A stretch of 64,000 nt of DNA. It comes from CAIWHR01 sp963726765 (GTDB taxonomy: Bacteria > Pseudomonadota > Gammaproteobacteria > Burkholderiales > Casimicrobiaceae). Location: contig CAVSDH010000011.1 in assembly GCA_963726765.1 (NCBI GenBank), positions 372,001 through 436,000 of the forward strand. Direction: 5' to 3'. Below, piece by piece: positions 53,554-62,993 of this stretch. A program made the position numbers and the translations under genes. The notes beneath the pieces are model-generated. The model was not told the origin of the DNA and searched no databases. It saw only the letters and a list, made by a program, of their open reading frames with translations. The first letter of the stretch is position 1. Every line of letters begins with the position of its first letter.

Positions 53554-53931
53554 TCACCGGCCAGCGACGCCGCGGGCGCCGGCGACCGGAGTGACGGGTG
53601 TCTCTCCCGCCGCTGCGTCGCGCTTGACGGCGGCGCCCTCGTGACGATGTCCGGTGAGTTTTTCCTTGTGCTTCACGACCTGCCGGTCGAGCTTGTCGAT
53701 CAGCATGTCGATGGCCGCATACATGTCGGCCTCGATCGCTTCGACATGGATGTCCTTGCCGCGCGTGTGCAGGTTCACTTCCACCTTGTGCTGAAGCTTG
53801 TCCACCGCCAATACCACGTTGACGTCGATCACGTGATCGAAGTGCCGGTTGATGCGGTCGAGCTTGGCGATCACATAGTCGCGAAGCGCCGGCGTGATGT
53901 CGAGGTGGTTGCCGGTAAGATTCAGGTTCAT
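53554..53931 (-). CDS. hpf: Ribosome hibernation promoting factor, short form
   Basis: A 125-residue HPF/YfiA-type protein. The core beta-alpha-beta-beta-beta-alpha fold starts MNLNLTGNHLDITPALRDYV, followed by HFDHVIDVNVVLAVDKLQHK and YAAIDMLIDKLDRQVVKHKE. The last 25 residues (after LTGHRHEGA) are low in similarity and probably disordered. It lacks the long-form C-terminal dimerisation domain, so it would work with an RMF-like factor. It lies downstream of rpoN as in E. coli. Confidence 0.92.
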   Translation of the reverse strand: MNLNLTGNHLDITPALRDYVIAKLDRINRHFDHVIDVNVVLAVDKLQHKVEVNLHTRGKDIHVEAIEADMYAAIDMLIDKLDRQVVKHKEKLTGHRHEGAAVKRDAAAGETPVTPVAGARGVAGR

Positions 53932-53978
53932 CGCGCTCTCCTCCAATGACGGCGGCGGCTCCGCGACGTGACGCCTGT

Positions 53979-55463
53979 TCAGGGCGCCCGGCGCATGTTG
54001 ACGGGAGGAATGGACAGCGCCTCCCGGTACTTCGCAATCGTGCGGCGCGCGACGATGATTCCCTGTTCGCCCAGCAGGTCGGCGATCCGGCTGTCGGTCA
54101 GGGGCGTCTTCGGATCTTCGGCGCCGATCAGCTGCTTGATCAGCGCGCGGATCGCGGTCGCCGAGGCCGCACCGCCGGTGTCGGTGGCCACGTGGCTGCC
54201 GAAGAAATACTTGAGCTCGTACGTCCCGCGAGTCGTCAGCATGAACTTCTGCGTCGTCACGCGGGAGATGGTCGATTCGTGCAGGTCGAGCATGTCGGCG
54301 ATCTCGCGCAGCACCATCGGCCGCATCGCGACCTCGCCGTGCTCGAAAAAGCGCCGCTGCCGTTCTACGATTGCCTGCGCCACGCGCAGGATCGTCTCGA
54401 ACCGCTGCTGCACGTTGCGGATCAGCCATTTCGCTTCCTGCAGCTGGACGGAAAGCTGCTGGTTCGACGTGTCGCGGTTGCGGGTGAGGATGTCGGCGTA
54501 GATGCGATTGAGCCGCAGCTTGGGCATCGCGGCCTCGTTGAGGGCCGCGGTCCACTTGCCGCGGACCTTGCGCACGACGACGTCCGGTATCACGTAATTC
54601 GCCTCGGATTTCGCAAACGAGCCACCCGGTCGCGGGCTCAAGCTCATGATGAGCGCGCGCACGCCGCGGACCGCGGTGTCGTCGCAGTGCAACAGGCGCT
54701 TGAGCTTGGTGAAGTCGCGTGCGGCGAGCAACGGCAGGTGCTCGGCAACGAGTTGCAAGGCCTCGGCGCGCAGCGGCGTGGACGCGGGCAGCGCCTTCAG
54801 CTGCAGCGTCAGGCACTCGGAGGCATCCCGTGCGCCGATGCCGGCCGGCTCGAAGCTCTGGAGGTAACGAAGCGCGATCGAAAGCTCGTCCGGATCGATG
54901 TCGAGCTCTTCCGGAAACAGCTCGGCGATTTCCTCGAGCGAGCTGTGCAGGTAGCCGTCGTCGTCCAGCGCATCGATCAGCGACGCGACGATCTGCCGAT
55001 CGCGCAGCGGCAGGTTGAGTTCCGCCAGCTGGCGCAGCAGATGGTCGCGCAGCGAGCTCGTCGCAACCTGCTGGGGAAAGAAGCCGTCGTCGTCGTCGGA
55101 CGAGCTTCCGCTTCCCCAGTCGGAGTCACCCGACGAATAGTCCTCGAAGTCAGAACGATCGACCCCCTCCGGCTCCTCGCGCGCGTCGGAGGTCGCGGTA
55201 CGCTCGGCGGGCGCGCCGCTGTCGTCCTCGCGTTCGGCGCGCCCGTCCGCACCGAGCAGGCTCACCGAGCCGGCGAGCGCTGCGCCGGTAGGCGGCGTTT
55301 CGTCCTCGGCATCCGCTTTCTCGAGGAGCGGATTTTCCTGCAGCATCCGCTCGACCTCGGCGTTGAGCTCGACGGTCGACAGCTGCAGCAGGCGGATGGA
55401 CTGCTGCAGCTGCGGCGTCAGCGTGAGATGCTGCGAGAGCTTGAGCTGGAGGGTCTGCTTCAT
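53979..55463 (-). CDS. rpoN: RNA polymerase sigma-54 factor
   Basis: A 494-residue sigma-54. The activator-interaction region I is Gln/Leu-rich (QLKLSQHLTLTPQLQQSIRL) at the N-terminus. An acidic, Ser/Asp-rich region II spans about residues 50-130. The core-binding region follows, then the HTH (LHESTISRVTTQKFMLTTRG) and the RpoN box (ARRTIAKYREALSIPP). All regions are in one unbroken frame. It sits directly after lptB, the typical lptB-rpoN-hpf-ptsN arrangement. Confidence 0.96.
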   Translation of the reverse strand: MKQTLQLKLSQHLTLTPQLQQSIRLLQLSTVELNAEVERMLQENPLLEKADAEDETPPTGAALAGSVSLLGADGRAEREDDSGAPAERTATSDAREEPEGVDRSDFEDYSSGDSDWGSGSSSDDDDGFFPQQVATSSLRDHLLRQLAELNLPLRDRQIVASLIDALDDDGYLHSSLEEIAELFPEELDIDPDELSIALRYLQSFEPAGIGARDASECLTLQLKALPASTPLRAEALQLVAEHLPLLAARDFTKLKRLLHCDDTAVRGVRALIMSLSPRPGGSFAKSEANYVIPDVVVRKVRGKWTAALNEAAMPKLRLNRIYADILTRNRDTSNQQLSVQLQEAKWLIRNVQQRFETILRVAQAIVERQRRFFEHGEVAMRPMVLREIADMLDLHESTISRVTTQKFMLTTRGTYELKYFFGSHVATDTGGAASATAIRALIKQLIGAEDPKTPLTDSRIADLLGEQGIIVARRTIAKYREALSIPPVNMRRAP

Positions 55464-55487
55464 GCGGTTCGCTGACCGAGCGGCGCC

Positions 55488-56247
55488 TCAGAGGCGGAAG
55501 TGCTCTCCGAGATAGACTTTCCGCACGTCCTCATTATAGACAATCTCACCCGGCGCCCCCGAGGCCAGCACGCGGCCCTCGTTGATAATATACGCCCGGT
55601 CGCAGATGCCGAGGGTTTCGCGCACGTTGTGGTCGGTGATCAGGATGCCGATGCCGCGCGCCTTGAGGAAGCCGATGATCTTCTGGATGTCGATGACGGC
55701 GATCGGATCGACGCCGGCGAACGGCTCGTCCAGCAGGATGAAGCGCGGGCGTGTCGCGAGCGCGCGGGCGATCTCGACGCGGCGGCGCTCGCCGCCGGAC
55801 AAGCGAAAGCGCCGGGGCGTCCGCGAGGTGCGAGATGGACAGATCCTCGAGCAGCGCATCGAGGCGGTTCGACAAGGCGTCGGGATCGAGGTCCTGCAAT
55901 TCGAGAATCGCGCGCACGTTCTGCGACACCGTGAGCTTGCGAAAGATCGACGCTTCCTGCGGCAGGTAGGACAGTCCGAGCCGGGCGCGCGTGTGGATCG
56001 GCAGCCGGGACAGGTCGCGGCCATCGAGCTCGATGCGCCCGCCGTCGGCCGCGACGAGACCGACAATCATGTAGAAGCACGTCGTCTTGCCGGCGCCATT
56101 CGGGCCGAGGAGCCCCACGACTTCGCCGCTGCCGACTTCGAGCGACACGTCGTGCACCACCGTCCGCGCCTTGTAGCGTTTCTCGAGTCGCGCGACGGCG
56201 AGCCTGCTTGCCGCGCGTCGCGCTTCTGCGCCGGCGTCGGGCGTCAT
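55488..56247 (-). CDS. lptB: LPS export ABC ATPase LptB, frame break
   Basis: The ATPase powering LPS extraction from the inner membrane by LptB2FG. The N-terminal half reads KRYKARTVVHDVSLEVGSGE with Walker A GLLGPNGAGKTTCFYM, then LSYLPQEASIFRKLTVSQNV. The C-terminal half has the signature LSGGERRRVEIARALA, Walker B FILLDEPFAGVDPIAV and ITDHNVRETLGICDRAYII. The two halves are in different frames, broken near 55800-55815 just before the signature. Homology is continuous, so a one-base error is likely in this essential gene. It overlaps lptA by 4 bases. An N-terminal extension of about 15 residues is Ala/Arg-rich. Confidence 0.92.
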
Positions 56248-56918
56248 TTCACGGGCGTCGGTGCAAGTTCGCCGGCGGGCTTCAGCGTCGCCGGCGGCGT
56301 CGGCACCGTGGAGGCCGCGGCCTTGTCGACCGATTTGCCCGCGTCCTTGCCCTTCGGGAGCAGCGGCGTGTCGGATTTCGGCTGAAACACGCCGCGAACA
56401 CGGGGTCCCGGGCCCGCGGCGTCGGCCGCTGGCGTGGAACCCGGGCGGCCCTCGGCTTTGAAAATCTCGGTTGTCGCGCTGTACGAAATGTAATTGCTGC
56501 GGATTTCGTCCTGACCGCGCCGCAGCAGCGCGCGGTCGAAGAGCTCGACGAATTCCCTCGCGCCGTCGTATTCGACGCGCTGCGCGAAGCCTTCGTAGTA
56601 CTCGTCGAAGCCGTCGCGCTTCTGACGAAAGCTCACCGGATTGCCGTAGGCCGTCACCGCGAGCGAGTTGTCGCCGTTCTGGCGGAAGACCATCTTGTCG
56701 GCGCGAATCGTCAGCGTGCCCTGCGTGATGATCACGTTGCCCGCCAGCGACCCCACTTTCGTCTGGTAATTGACGTCCCCGGTGTCGGCTGAGTAATTGA
56801 TGGGTTTTTCGCGATCGGCTTTTTCCGCGCGGGCGGGCGACGAGCCGACGGCGCATGCGAGCGCAAGCAGGCCGACCACGGCGGCGAGGAAACCGGAAAT
56901 GGCGGGGGAGGTGTTCAC
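56244..56918 (-). CDS. lptA: LPS transport periplasmic bridge protein LptA
   Basis: A 224-residue periplasmic protein with a signal peptide (cleavage near ARAEK, residue 32). The OstA/LptA beta-jellyroll includes VGSLAGNVIITQGTLTIRAD, AYGNPVSFRQKRDGFDEYYE and YDGAREFVELFDRALLRRGQ. A Pro/Ala-rich C-terminal tail of about 60 residues is longer than in E. coli. It overlaps both neighbours by 4 bases (lptC and lptB), giving the canonical lptC-lptA-lptB unit. Confidence 0.92.
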   Translation of the reverse strand: MNTSPAISGFLAAVVGLLALACAVGSSPARAEKADREKPINYSADTGDVNYQTKVGSLAGNVIITQGTLTIRADKMVFRQNGDNSLAVTAYGNPVSFRQKRDGFDEYYEGFAQRVEYDGAREFVELFDRALLRRGQDEIRSNYISYSATTEIFKAEGRPGSTPAADAAGPGPRVRGVFQPKSDTPLLPKGKDAGKSVDKAAASTVPTPPATLKPAGELAPTPVK

Positions 56919-57539
56919 TTGGGAGCGATCTCCGGCGACATCGTGCCGTGAACGCCGGACTTGAGCTTGATCGTGTGCGCCTGGTTGTCGACCACCATCC
57001 CGACGGCGTGGATTATTCCACGCGGCTCTTCAACGGTCACCGGGCCGTCGGTCACGGCCAGTCCCTTTTTCGGGACGACGCGCAGCGTTTCCGACGTGAG
57101 CGTGATCGGCCCCTTCGGATCGGCGCCGCTGCGGGTGTCCACGGGCAGTGCGTCGCGCGTCGCGCGCACGTTGCCGCTGGAACGTCACCGTCTCGCGGTC
57201 GCCGGACAGTGTTCCCGCGTCCGCGGTCACCGCCATCCGGGGCCGCCCCGGATCGGTCAGTGCCAGCGACGGCGCGGTGAAGGCGATGCTCTCGTCATCC
57301 GGGAAATGCTCGGCTCGCCTTGCCGTCAGCGATTGTCGAAGCCGGCCTTCGGCGTCAAAGCTGACGGCGCGGAAATTCTCGATGTACATGTCGGCATCGT
57401 GCCGCGTGGTGCCGTCGCGACGCGCGGTGCTGGACTGCACCTGCGCGTCGAGCCAGTACGTGAGCGCCGCCAGTCCCCCCAGAAGAAGGACGGGCGACCA
57501 GGCCACCAGGCGGTCGATGAACTCTGTGCGGCGGTCCAC
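56915..57539 (-). CDS. lptC: LPS export protein LptC, frame break
   Basis: A bitopic inner-membrane protein receiving LPS from LptFG and passing it to LptA. An N-terminal anchor (LVAWSPVLLLGGLAALTYWL) is followed by the periplasmic domain with DMYIENFRAVSFDAEGRLRQ and RMAVTADAGTLSGDRETVTF. The frame changes near 57175-57182: after VTFQ the text continues one frame over as GNVRATRDALPVDTRSGADP and ends GTMSPEIAPK. The GTG at 57539 gives the short cytoplasmic start typical of LptC. Length would be about 208 residues. It overlaps lptA by 4. Confidence 0.88.
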
Positions 57540-57553
57540 GCTGACGGGCTCCC

Positions 57554-58097
57554 TCAGGCGCCGAAGGCCGCGAGCCGCGGGGCGAGCGCGCCCTGAGCGG
57601 CGAGAATCAACTCGCACACCTCGCGCACCGCGCCCGCGCCGCCGTCACGCAGCGTGACGTGATGCGCCCGATCGCGCAGCGCGGCGGGAGCGTGCGGAAC
57701 CGAAATGCCGAGGCCGCAGCGGACGATGACGGGCAGGTCGGGCAGATCGTCGCCGATGTGCGCGCACGCGGCGGGCGGCAAGTTGAGTTCGCCGCGCAGC
57801 GCCTCCCACGGCGCAAGCTTCTCGTCGGCGCCCTGGACGAGCCGCGAAATGCCAAGCGCGCGCGCGCGCCGGGCAACCGACGGCGCATTGCTGCCGGTGA
57901 TCCACGCGACGGCGATGCCCGCTTCGGCGAGCATCTTGAGCCCCACGCCGTCCTGCGCGCAGAAAGCCTTCATCTCGGTGCCGTCGTCGCCATAATAGAG
58001 TCGCCCGTCGGTCAGCACGCCGTCCACGTCGCACGTCAGCAGGCGGATCGCGCACGCGCGAGCGGCCAGGCCGGCGGAAATCGTCGCTGACGGTCAC
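57554..58097 (-). CDS. kdsC: KdsC, Kdo-8-phosphate phosphatase, frame break near the start
   Basis: A C0-type HAD phosphatase making Kdo for LPS. The nucleophile motif is CDVDGVLTDGRLYYGDDG, followed by AWITGSNAPSVARRA, then LGISRLVQGADEK and HIGDDLPDLPVI. In the main frame the only start is the GTG inside that motif (58027), which would destroy the active site. One frame over, a GTG at 58097 overlaps the kdsD stop (GTGA) and gives VTVSDDFRR. Removing one base near 58065-58075 joins it to LAARACAIRLLTCDVDG. So the gene is probably intact with one indel. Length about 180, normal for KdsC. Confidence 0.88.
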
Positions 58098-59125
58098 AGC
58101 ACGCGCGCCCGGAAAAGGTCGTGCAGATGGAGCGCGCCGGCGAGGCGTCCGTCGCCGTCGACGACGAGGAGCACGGTCACCTTCGGCGTGGTTTCCATGA
58201 GATCGACGCAATCGATGGCGAGCCGGTCGGCCATGATCGTGCGCGGCGTGCTCGTCATGACGTCGGCGACCTTGACCGCCTTGACATCGCGAATGCGGTC
58301 GAGGCATCGGCGCAGGTCGCCGTCGGTGAAGACGCCCGCCACCCGCCGGTCGCCGTCGACGACGGCCGTCATTCCCATCCCCTTGCCGGTCATCTCGACG
58401 ACCGCCTCGCCGAGCGTCGCGTCGATACCGACGACGGGCAGTGCGTTTCCGCTGCGCATCACGTCGCCTACGCGCGTGAGCAGCCGCCGGCCGAGCGAGC
58501 CTCCGGGGTGTGCCCGCGCGAAGTCCTCGACCGAAAAGCCGCGCGCGTCGAGCAGCGCGAGGGCGAGGCAATCGCCGAGCGCGAGGGCCGCGGTCGTGCT
58601 CGCCGTGGGTGCGAGCCCGAGCGGGCAGGCTTCGGCATCGACGGCGGCATCGAGGTGCACGTTGGCGGACTGCGCGAGCGACGAGCCCTCGTTGCCGGTC
58701 AGTGCGATGATCGCGGCGCCCTGGCGCCTGAGGTGCGGCGTCAGCAGCACGAGTTCGTCCGTCTCGCCGGAATTCGACAGCATCAGCACGACGTCGTCGG
58801 GCGTGATCATGCCAAGGTCGCCGTGGGATGCTTCCGCAGGGTGAACGAAAAAGGCGGGGGTTCCGGTCGAGGCCAGCGTCGCCGCGAGCTTCCGCGCGAT
58901 GTGACCCGACTTCCCGATGCCGGACACGACCACCCGCCCGCGGCAGTTCATGATCAGCGACACGGCGGCGACGAAGGGTTCGCCAAGGCGCTCCGACAGC
59001 CCGGCGATGGCGCTGGCCTCGGTGGCCAGCACCTTGCGCGCGAGTGCGAGCGCACGCGGCGCATCGACACCGGCGCGCGCCGCAGGCGCATCCGTGTCGC
59101 GCGCGACGGGAGCACTGACACTCAT
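58094..59125 (-). CDS. kdsD: Arabinose-5-phosphate isomerase KdsD/KpsF
   Basis: A 343-residue isomerase converting ribulose-5-phosphate to arabinose-5-phosphate, the Kdo precursor. The SIS domain has VVVSGIGKSGHIARKLAATL, TPAFFVHPAEASHGDLGMIT and LSNSGETDELVLLTPHLRR. Two CBS domains follow (VGDVMRSGNALPVV..., KVADVMTSTPRTIMADR...). The ATG at 59125 (MSVSAPVARD) was chosen over one 9 codons upstream. It is the first gene of the kdsD-kdsC-lptC-lptA-lptB-rpoN run, divergent from the Kef-type antiporter. Confidence 0.94.
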   Translation of the reverse strand: MSVSAPVARDTDAPAARAGVDAPRALALARKVLATEASAIAGLSERLGEPFVAAVSLIMNCRGRVVVSGIGKSGHIARKLAATLASTGTPAFFVHPAEASHGDLGMITPDDVVLMLSNSGETDELVLLTPHLRRQGAAIIALTGNEGSSLAQSANVHLDAAVDAEACPLGLAPTASTTAALALGDCLALALLDARGFSVEDFARAHPGGSLGRRLLTRVGDVMRSGNALPVVGIDATLGEAVVEMTGKGMGMTAVVDGDRRVAGVFTDGDLRRCLDRIRDVKAVKVADVMTSTPRTIMADRLAIDCVDLMETTPKVTVLLVVDGDGRLAGALHLHDLFRARVL

Positions 59126-59265
59126 CCCGAAGAGTATAACCGAGAGGGCCATCCGCGCCTGACGGGTGCGCGGCTCGAATTCCGGACGGTCGCACGCAGC
59201 GGAAAGAGCGCGACGCTGTGCTACATTGACCCGCGTCCTCCCCCGCGGGCCGCGCCGCGCTCACG

Positions 59266-61230
59266 ATGCCGCAGACACTGCAGCTGATTCTCATCCTGCT
59301 GGGCGCAGCGGTCGTCGCGGTCGTCCTGTGCCGCCTCGCGCGGCTCCCGCCGATCCTCGGCTATCTGCTCGTCGGCCTCGCCGTCGGTCCCAACGCGCTT
59401 GCGCTGGTGCCCGATTCCGCAGACGTCCGGGACCTGGCCGAGTTCGGCATCGTGTTCCTGATGTTCTCGATCGGCCTCGAGTTCAGCCTGCCGCAGCTCA
59501 ATGCGATGCGCCGCGCGGTCTTCGGGCTCGGTCTCGCTCAGGTTGCGATCACCACTGCGGCGGCGATGATCGCGCTGCACCTCTTTGGCTACGGCTGGCA
59601 GGCGGGCTTCGCGCTGGGCGGAATGCTGGCGATGAGTTCGACCGCGATCGTCTCGAAGATGCTCGCCGAGCGGATGGAGATCGCGACGCCGCACGGTCGC
59701 GACGTCATGGGCATCCTGCTGTTCCAGGACCTCGCCGTGGTCGCGTTCCTGATCGTGATCCCCTCTCTCGGCAAGGGCGGGGGCGAACTCATGGGCGAGA
59801 TCGCGATCGCCGCGCTCAAGGCGGCGGCTGCGCTGGCGCTCATCCTGTACGCCGGCCAGAAGCCGATGCGCGCCTGGTTCCATGTGGTCGCGCGGCAGAA
59901 GAGTTCCGAGCTCTTCATGCTGAACCTGCTGCTGGTCACGCTCGGACTCGCCGCGCTCACCGAGCTTGCGGGCCTGTCGCTGGCGCTGGGCGCCTTTCTC
60001 GCCGGCATGCTGATCGCCGAGACGGAATACCGCTACCAGGTCGAGGAGGACATCAAGCCGTTTCGGGACGTGTTGCTCGGCCTCTTCTTCATCACCGTCG
60101 GCATGGTCCTCAACGTGCGCACCGTCGCGGCACACTGGATCTACGTGCTCGTACTGGTTGTCGGACCGGTCCTCGCGAAACTTGCGCTGGTCGTGCTGCT
60201 CTCGAGGCTGTTCGGCGCACCGCTCGGGACCGCGCTGCGCACCGGCTTCTACCTCGCGCAGGCCGGCGAATTCGCGCTGGTCATGCTGGCGCTCGCGGTG
60301 GACAGCCGGGTCATCGGCCCGCCGCTGACGCAGGCCGTGCTTGCGGCGATGGTGCTGTCGATGCTGGCGGCGCCCTTCATCATCCACTTCGCCGAGCCGA
60401 TCGTGAGAAAGTTCACCGCCAACGACTGGCTCGCGCGCGCCGCGCAGATCACGCGCATCGCGGCAACGACGATGGCGCGGCAGGACCACGTGATCATCTG
60501 CGGTTACGGACGAAGCGGCCAGAATCTTGCGCGACTCCTCGAAGCCGAGGACATTCCGTTCATCGCGCTCGACTCGGACCCGCAGCGCGTGCGCGAGGCC
60601 GCTGGCGAGGGCGACAGCGTCGTCTACGGCGACGCCGGCCGCAAGGATTCCCTGCTCGCCGCGGGGCTCGCCAAGGCCCGCGCGGTCGTCATCACGTTTG
60701 CGGACACGGCGATCGCGATGAAGATACTGCATCACGCGCATCAGTCGCGCCCGGAACTGCCGGTCGTCGTGCGCACGCTCGACGACAGCGAGCTCGACCG
60801 CCTGCTCACGGCGGGCGCGGCGGAGGTGGTGCCGGAGGTGCTCGAAGGAAGCCTGATGCTGGCCACGCACTCGCTGCTGTTGCTCGGGATCCCGCTCAAC
60901 CGCGTGCTGAAGCGAATTCGGGCGATCCGCGAGGAGCGGTACAGCCTGTTTCGCGGGTTCTTCCACGGGGCTTCCGACGCCGCCGACGCGGCGGAGAACC
61001 TGCAGCCGCGATTGCATTCGCTGCTGCTTTCGGGTCGTGCTCGCGCGATCGGACGGCCGCTCGCCGAATTGGGGCTTGCGGGTCTGGTCGAGGTCACCGG
61101 CGTCCGCCGCAAGGGCGCGCGTTCGCAGGCGCCGGGGCCCGAGTTCGTGTTCGAGGAAGGCGACGTCGTCGTTCTGCTCGGCCGGCCGGAAGACCTGGCG
61201 CTCGCCGAACTGAAGCTGCTGAGACGGTAG
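59266..61230 (+). CDS. CPA2/Kef-type cation:proton antiporter with RCK domains
   Basis: A 654-residue inner-membrane protein. About 12 helices (residues 1-390) include the CPA2 signatures LPPILGYLLVGLAVGPNALA, FLMFSIGLEFSLPQL and LFQDLAVVAFL. A Rossmann RCK/TrkA-N domain follows, with HVIICGYGRSGQNLARLLEA, then YGDAGRKDSLLAAGL. A TrkA-C domain ends the protein (EFVFEEGDVVVLLGRPEDLA). It resembles KefB/KefC and YbaL, which move K+ or Na+ out in exchange for H+ under nucleotide or glutathione control. The specific ion is not decidable. The ATG at 59266 gives the right first helix. Confidence 0.88.
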   Translation: MPQTLQLILILLGAAVVAVVLCRLARLPPILGYLLVGLAVGPNALALVPDSADVRDLAEFGIVFLMFSIGLEFSLPQLNAMRRAVFGLGLAQVAITTAAAMIALHLFGYGWQAGFALGGMLAMSSTAIVSKMLAERMEIATPHGRDVMGILLFQDLAVVAFLIVIPSLGKGGGELMGEIAIAALKAAAALALILYAGQKPMRAWFHVVARQKSSELFMLNLLLVTLGLAALTELAGLSLALGAFLAGMLIAETEYRYQVEEDIKPFRDVLLGLFFITVGMVLNVRTVAAHWIYVLVLVVGPVLAKLALVVLLSRLFGAPLGTALRTGFYLAQAGEFALVMLALAVDSRVIGPPLTQAVLAAMVLSMLAAPFIIHFAEPIVRKFTANDWLARAAQITRIAATTMARQDHVIICGYGRSGQNLARLLEAEDIPFIALDSDPQRVREAAGEGDSVVYGDAGRKDSLLAAGLAKARAVVITFADTAIAMKILHHAHQSRPELPVVVRTLDDSELDRLLTAGAAEVVPEVLEGSLMLATHSLLLLGIPLNRVLKRIRAIREERYSLFRGFFHGASDAADAAENLQPRLHSLLLSGRARAIGRPLAELGLAGLVEVTGVRRKGARSQAPGPEFVFEEGDVVVLLGRPEDLALAELKLLRR

Positions 61231-61283
61231 ACAGGATCGACACTTCCGCGTCGACGGCGCGACCCGCAACTGACCGCGGGTCA

Positions 61284-61312
61284 TTGTGACGCGAGGGGTG
61301 ACAGGCTACAAT
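61284..61312 (+). promoter_or_regulatory. Candidate sigma70 promoter for the mla operon
   Basis: TTGTGA at 61284-61289 and TACAAT at 61307-61312, spacer exactly 17. The predicted start near 61319 rules out a GTG at 61286 as the mlaF start and supports GTG 61343. Confidence 0.6.
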
Positions 61313-61342
61313 CGCCCTCCGTCCAATCTCACGCAATATCCC

Positions 61343-62191
61343 GTGTCGCAATCCACCGAGAAGGCTGCCCGGCCCGGGCCGGCCCGATCCCCCGATATCG
61401 CCGTCGAACTCGCGGACGTCACGTTCGGGTACGACAGCGCCCGGCACGTTCTCGACGGGATCTCGATGACGATCCCGCGTGGCAAGGTCGTCGCCATCAT
61501 GGGCGGCTCCGGCTGCGGCAAGACGACCATTCTGCGGCTCCTCGGTGGCCAATTGACGCCGCAATCCGGCCGCGTGGAGGTCGATGGCCATTCGGTGCCC
61601 GACCTCGATCGGGAGGCCCTGTTCGCGCTGCGCCGCAAGTGCGGCGTTCTCTTTCAGTTCGGCGCGCTGTTCACCGACATGACGGTATTCGAGAACGTTG
61701 CGTTCACCATGCGCGAGCACACGGACCTGCCTGAGGAACTCGTGCGCGACCTGGTGCTGATGAAGCTCAATTCGGTGGGCCTGCGCGGCGCCGCGCAGCT
61801 CATGCCCTCCGAGCTGTCCGGCGGAATGGCACGGCGCGTGGCGCTTGCGCGGGCCATCGCCCTCGACCCGATGCTCGTCCTCTACGACGAACCGTTCGCC
61901 GGGCTCGATCCGATTTCTCTGGGCGTGGTCGGTCAGCTGATCCGCAAGCTCAACGACGCGCTCGGAATCACGTCGATCGTCGTCACCCACGACATCTACG
62001 AATCGCTCAAGATCGTCGACTACATCTACTTCGTGTCGGCGGGAAAGATCGTCTGGCACGGCTCGCCGGCCGAGGTGCGCGCCTCCGGTGACGCGTTCGT
62101 GCGTCAGTTCGTCGACGGCGAAGCGGACGGCCCGGTGCCGTTCCACTATCCCGCGCCGTCCTATCGCGACGAGATGTTCGCCCATGTCTAG
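61343..62191 (+). CDS. mlaF: MlaF, ATPase of the phospholipid transport system
   Basis: A 282-residue ATPase driving phospholipid movement between outer and inner membranes. Walker A is IMGGSGCGKTTILRLL, the Q-loop region is LFQFGALFTDMTVFENV, the signature LSGGMARRVALARAIALDP, and Walker B LVLYDEPFAGLDPIS with the H-loop in VVTHDIYESLKI. The MlaF-specific FQ(F/S)GALF and LSGGMARR are both present. The GTG at 61343 is preferred because a good promoter lies just upstream. It overlaps mlaE by 8 bases. Confidence 0.94.
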   Translation: MSQSTEKAARPGPARSPDIAVELADVTFGYDSARHVLDGISMTIPRGKVVAIMGGSGCGKTTILRLLGGQLTPQSGRVEVDGHSVPDLDREALFALRRKCGVLFQFGALFTDMTVFENVAFTMREHTDLPEELVRDLVLMKLNSVGLRGAAQLMPSELSGGMARRVALARAIALDPMLVLYDEPFAGLDPISLGVVGQLIRKLNDALGITSIVVTHDIYESLKIVDYIYFVSAGKIVWHGSPAEVRASGDAFVRQFVDGEADGPVPFHYPAPSYRDEMFAHV

Positions 62192-62993
62192 TACCGCGCA
62201 CACGGACGTCGCGGATGCGCTGCGTCGTCTGGGCAGCGTGGCGACGGATCACCTCGCCCGCCTGGGCTACGCCGCACGCTTCTTCGTCGCGGTCATCCAG
62301 CACACGCCGGCGGCATTCCGGCGACTCAACCTCACGCTGCGCGAGATCTATTTTTCCGGCGTGCTTTCGCTCGTCATCATTCTCATTTCCGGCCTCTTCG
62401 TCGGAATGGTGCTGGCGCTGCAGGGATTCGACGTGCTGCAACGCTACGGCGCCGATCAGTCGCTCGGCGTCCTCGTCGCGTTGTCGCTGGTGCGGGAGCT
62501 CGGCCCCGTCGTCGCCGGCCTGTTGTTCGCAAGCCGCGCCGGCAGCGCGATCACGGCGGAAATCGGCCTGATGAAGGCGACCGAGCAGCTCGCGGCGATG
62601 GAAATGATGGCGGTCGACCCGCTTGCGCGCGTCGTCGCGCCCCGTTTCTGGGGCGGCGTCGTCTCGATGCCGCTGCTGGCCGCGCTCTTTTCGACGCTCG
62701 GCGTTTTCGGCGCGTACCTCGTGGGCGTCCGCCTGATCGGGATCGATCCCGGCGCGTTCTGGGGCAACATGCAGTCCGCCGTGGATTTCCGGCAGGATGT
62801 CGTCAACGGCATCATCAAGAGCGTGGTGTTCGGGATCGCGGTCAGCGCGATCGCCGTGTTCGAAGGGTACGACGCGAAGCCGACGGCCGAGGGCGTTTCG
62901 AGCGCGACCACGCGCACGGTCGTGATGAGTTCGCTCGCGATACTCGCGCTCGACTTCGTCCTCACCGTCTTCATGTTCCGGGGGGTATCGTGA
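62184..62993 (+). CDS. mlaE: MlaE, permease of the phospholipid transport system
   Basis: A 269-residue permease. Key segments are IYFSGVLSLVIILISGLFVG, LGVLVALSLVRELGPVVAGL, LLFASRAGSAITAEIGLMKA and EQLAAMEMMAVDPLARVVAP, the classical MlaE/YrbE family core. Five or six helices are expected. The ATG at 62184 overlaps mlaF; the mlaD GTG overlaps the mlaE stop (GTGA). Confidence 0.94.
   Translation: MSSTAHTDVADALRRLGSVATDHLARLGYAARFFVAVIQHTPAAFRRLNLTLREIYFSGVLSLVIILISGLFVGMVLALQGFDVLQRYGADQSLGVLVALSLVRELGPVVAGLLFASRAGSAITAEIGLMKATEQLAAMEMMAVDPLARVVAPRFWGGVVSMPLLAALFSTLGVFGAYLVGVRLIGIDPGAFWGNMQSAVDFRQDVVNGIIKSVVFGIAVSAIAVFEGYDAKPTAEGVSSATTRTVVMSSLAILALDFVLTVFMFRGVS

Noticed and set aside
59221..61284. 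A 687-codon minus-strand open frame
   Set aside because: It is a low-complexity Arg/Asp/His-rich antisense shadow of the Kef-type antiporter gene, which has clear membrane and RCK motifs.
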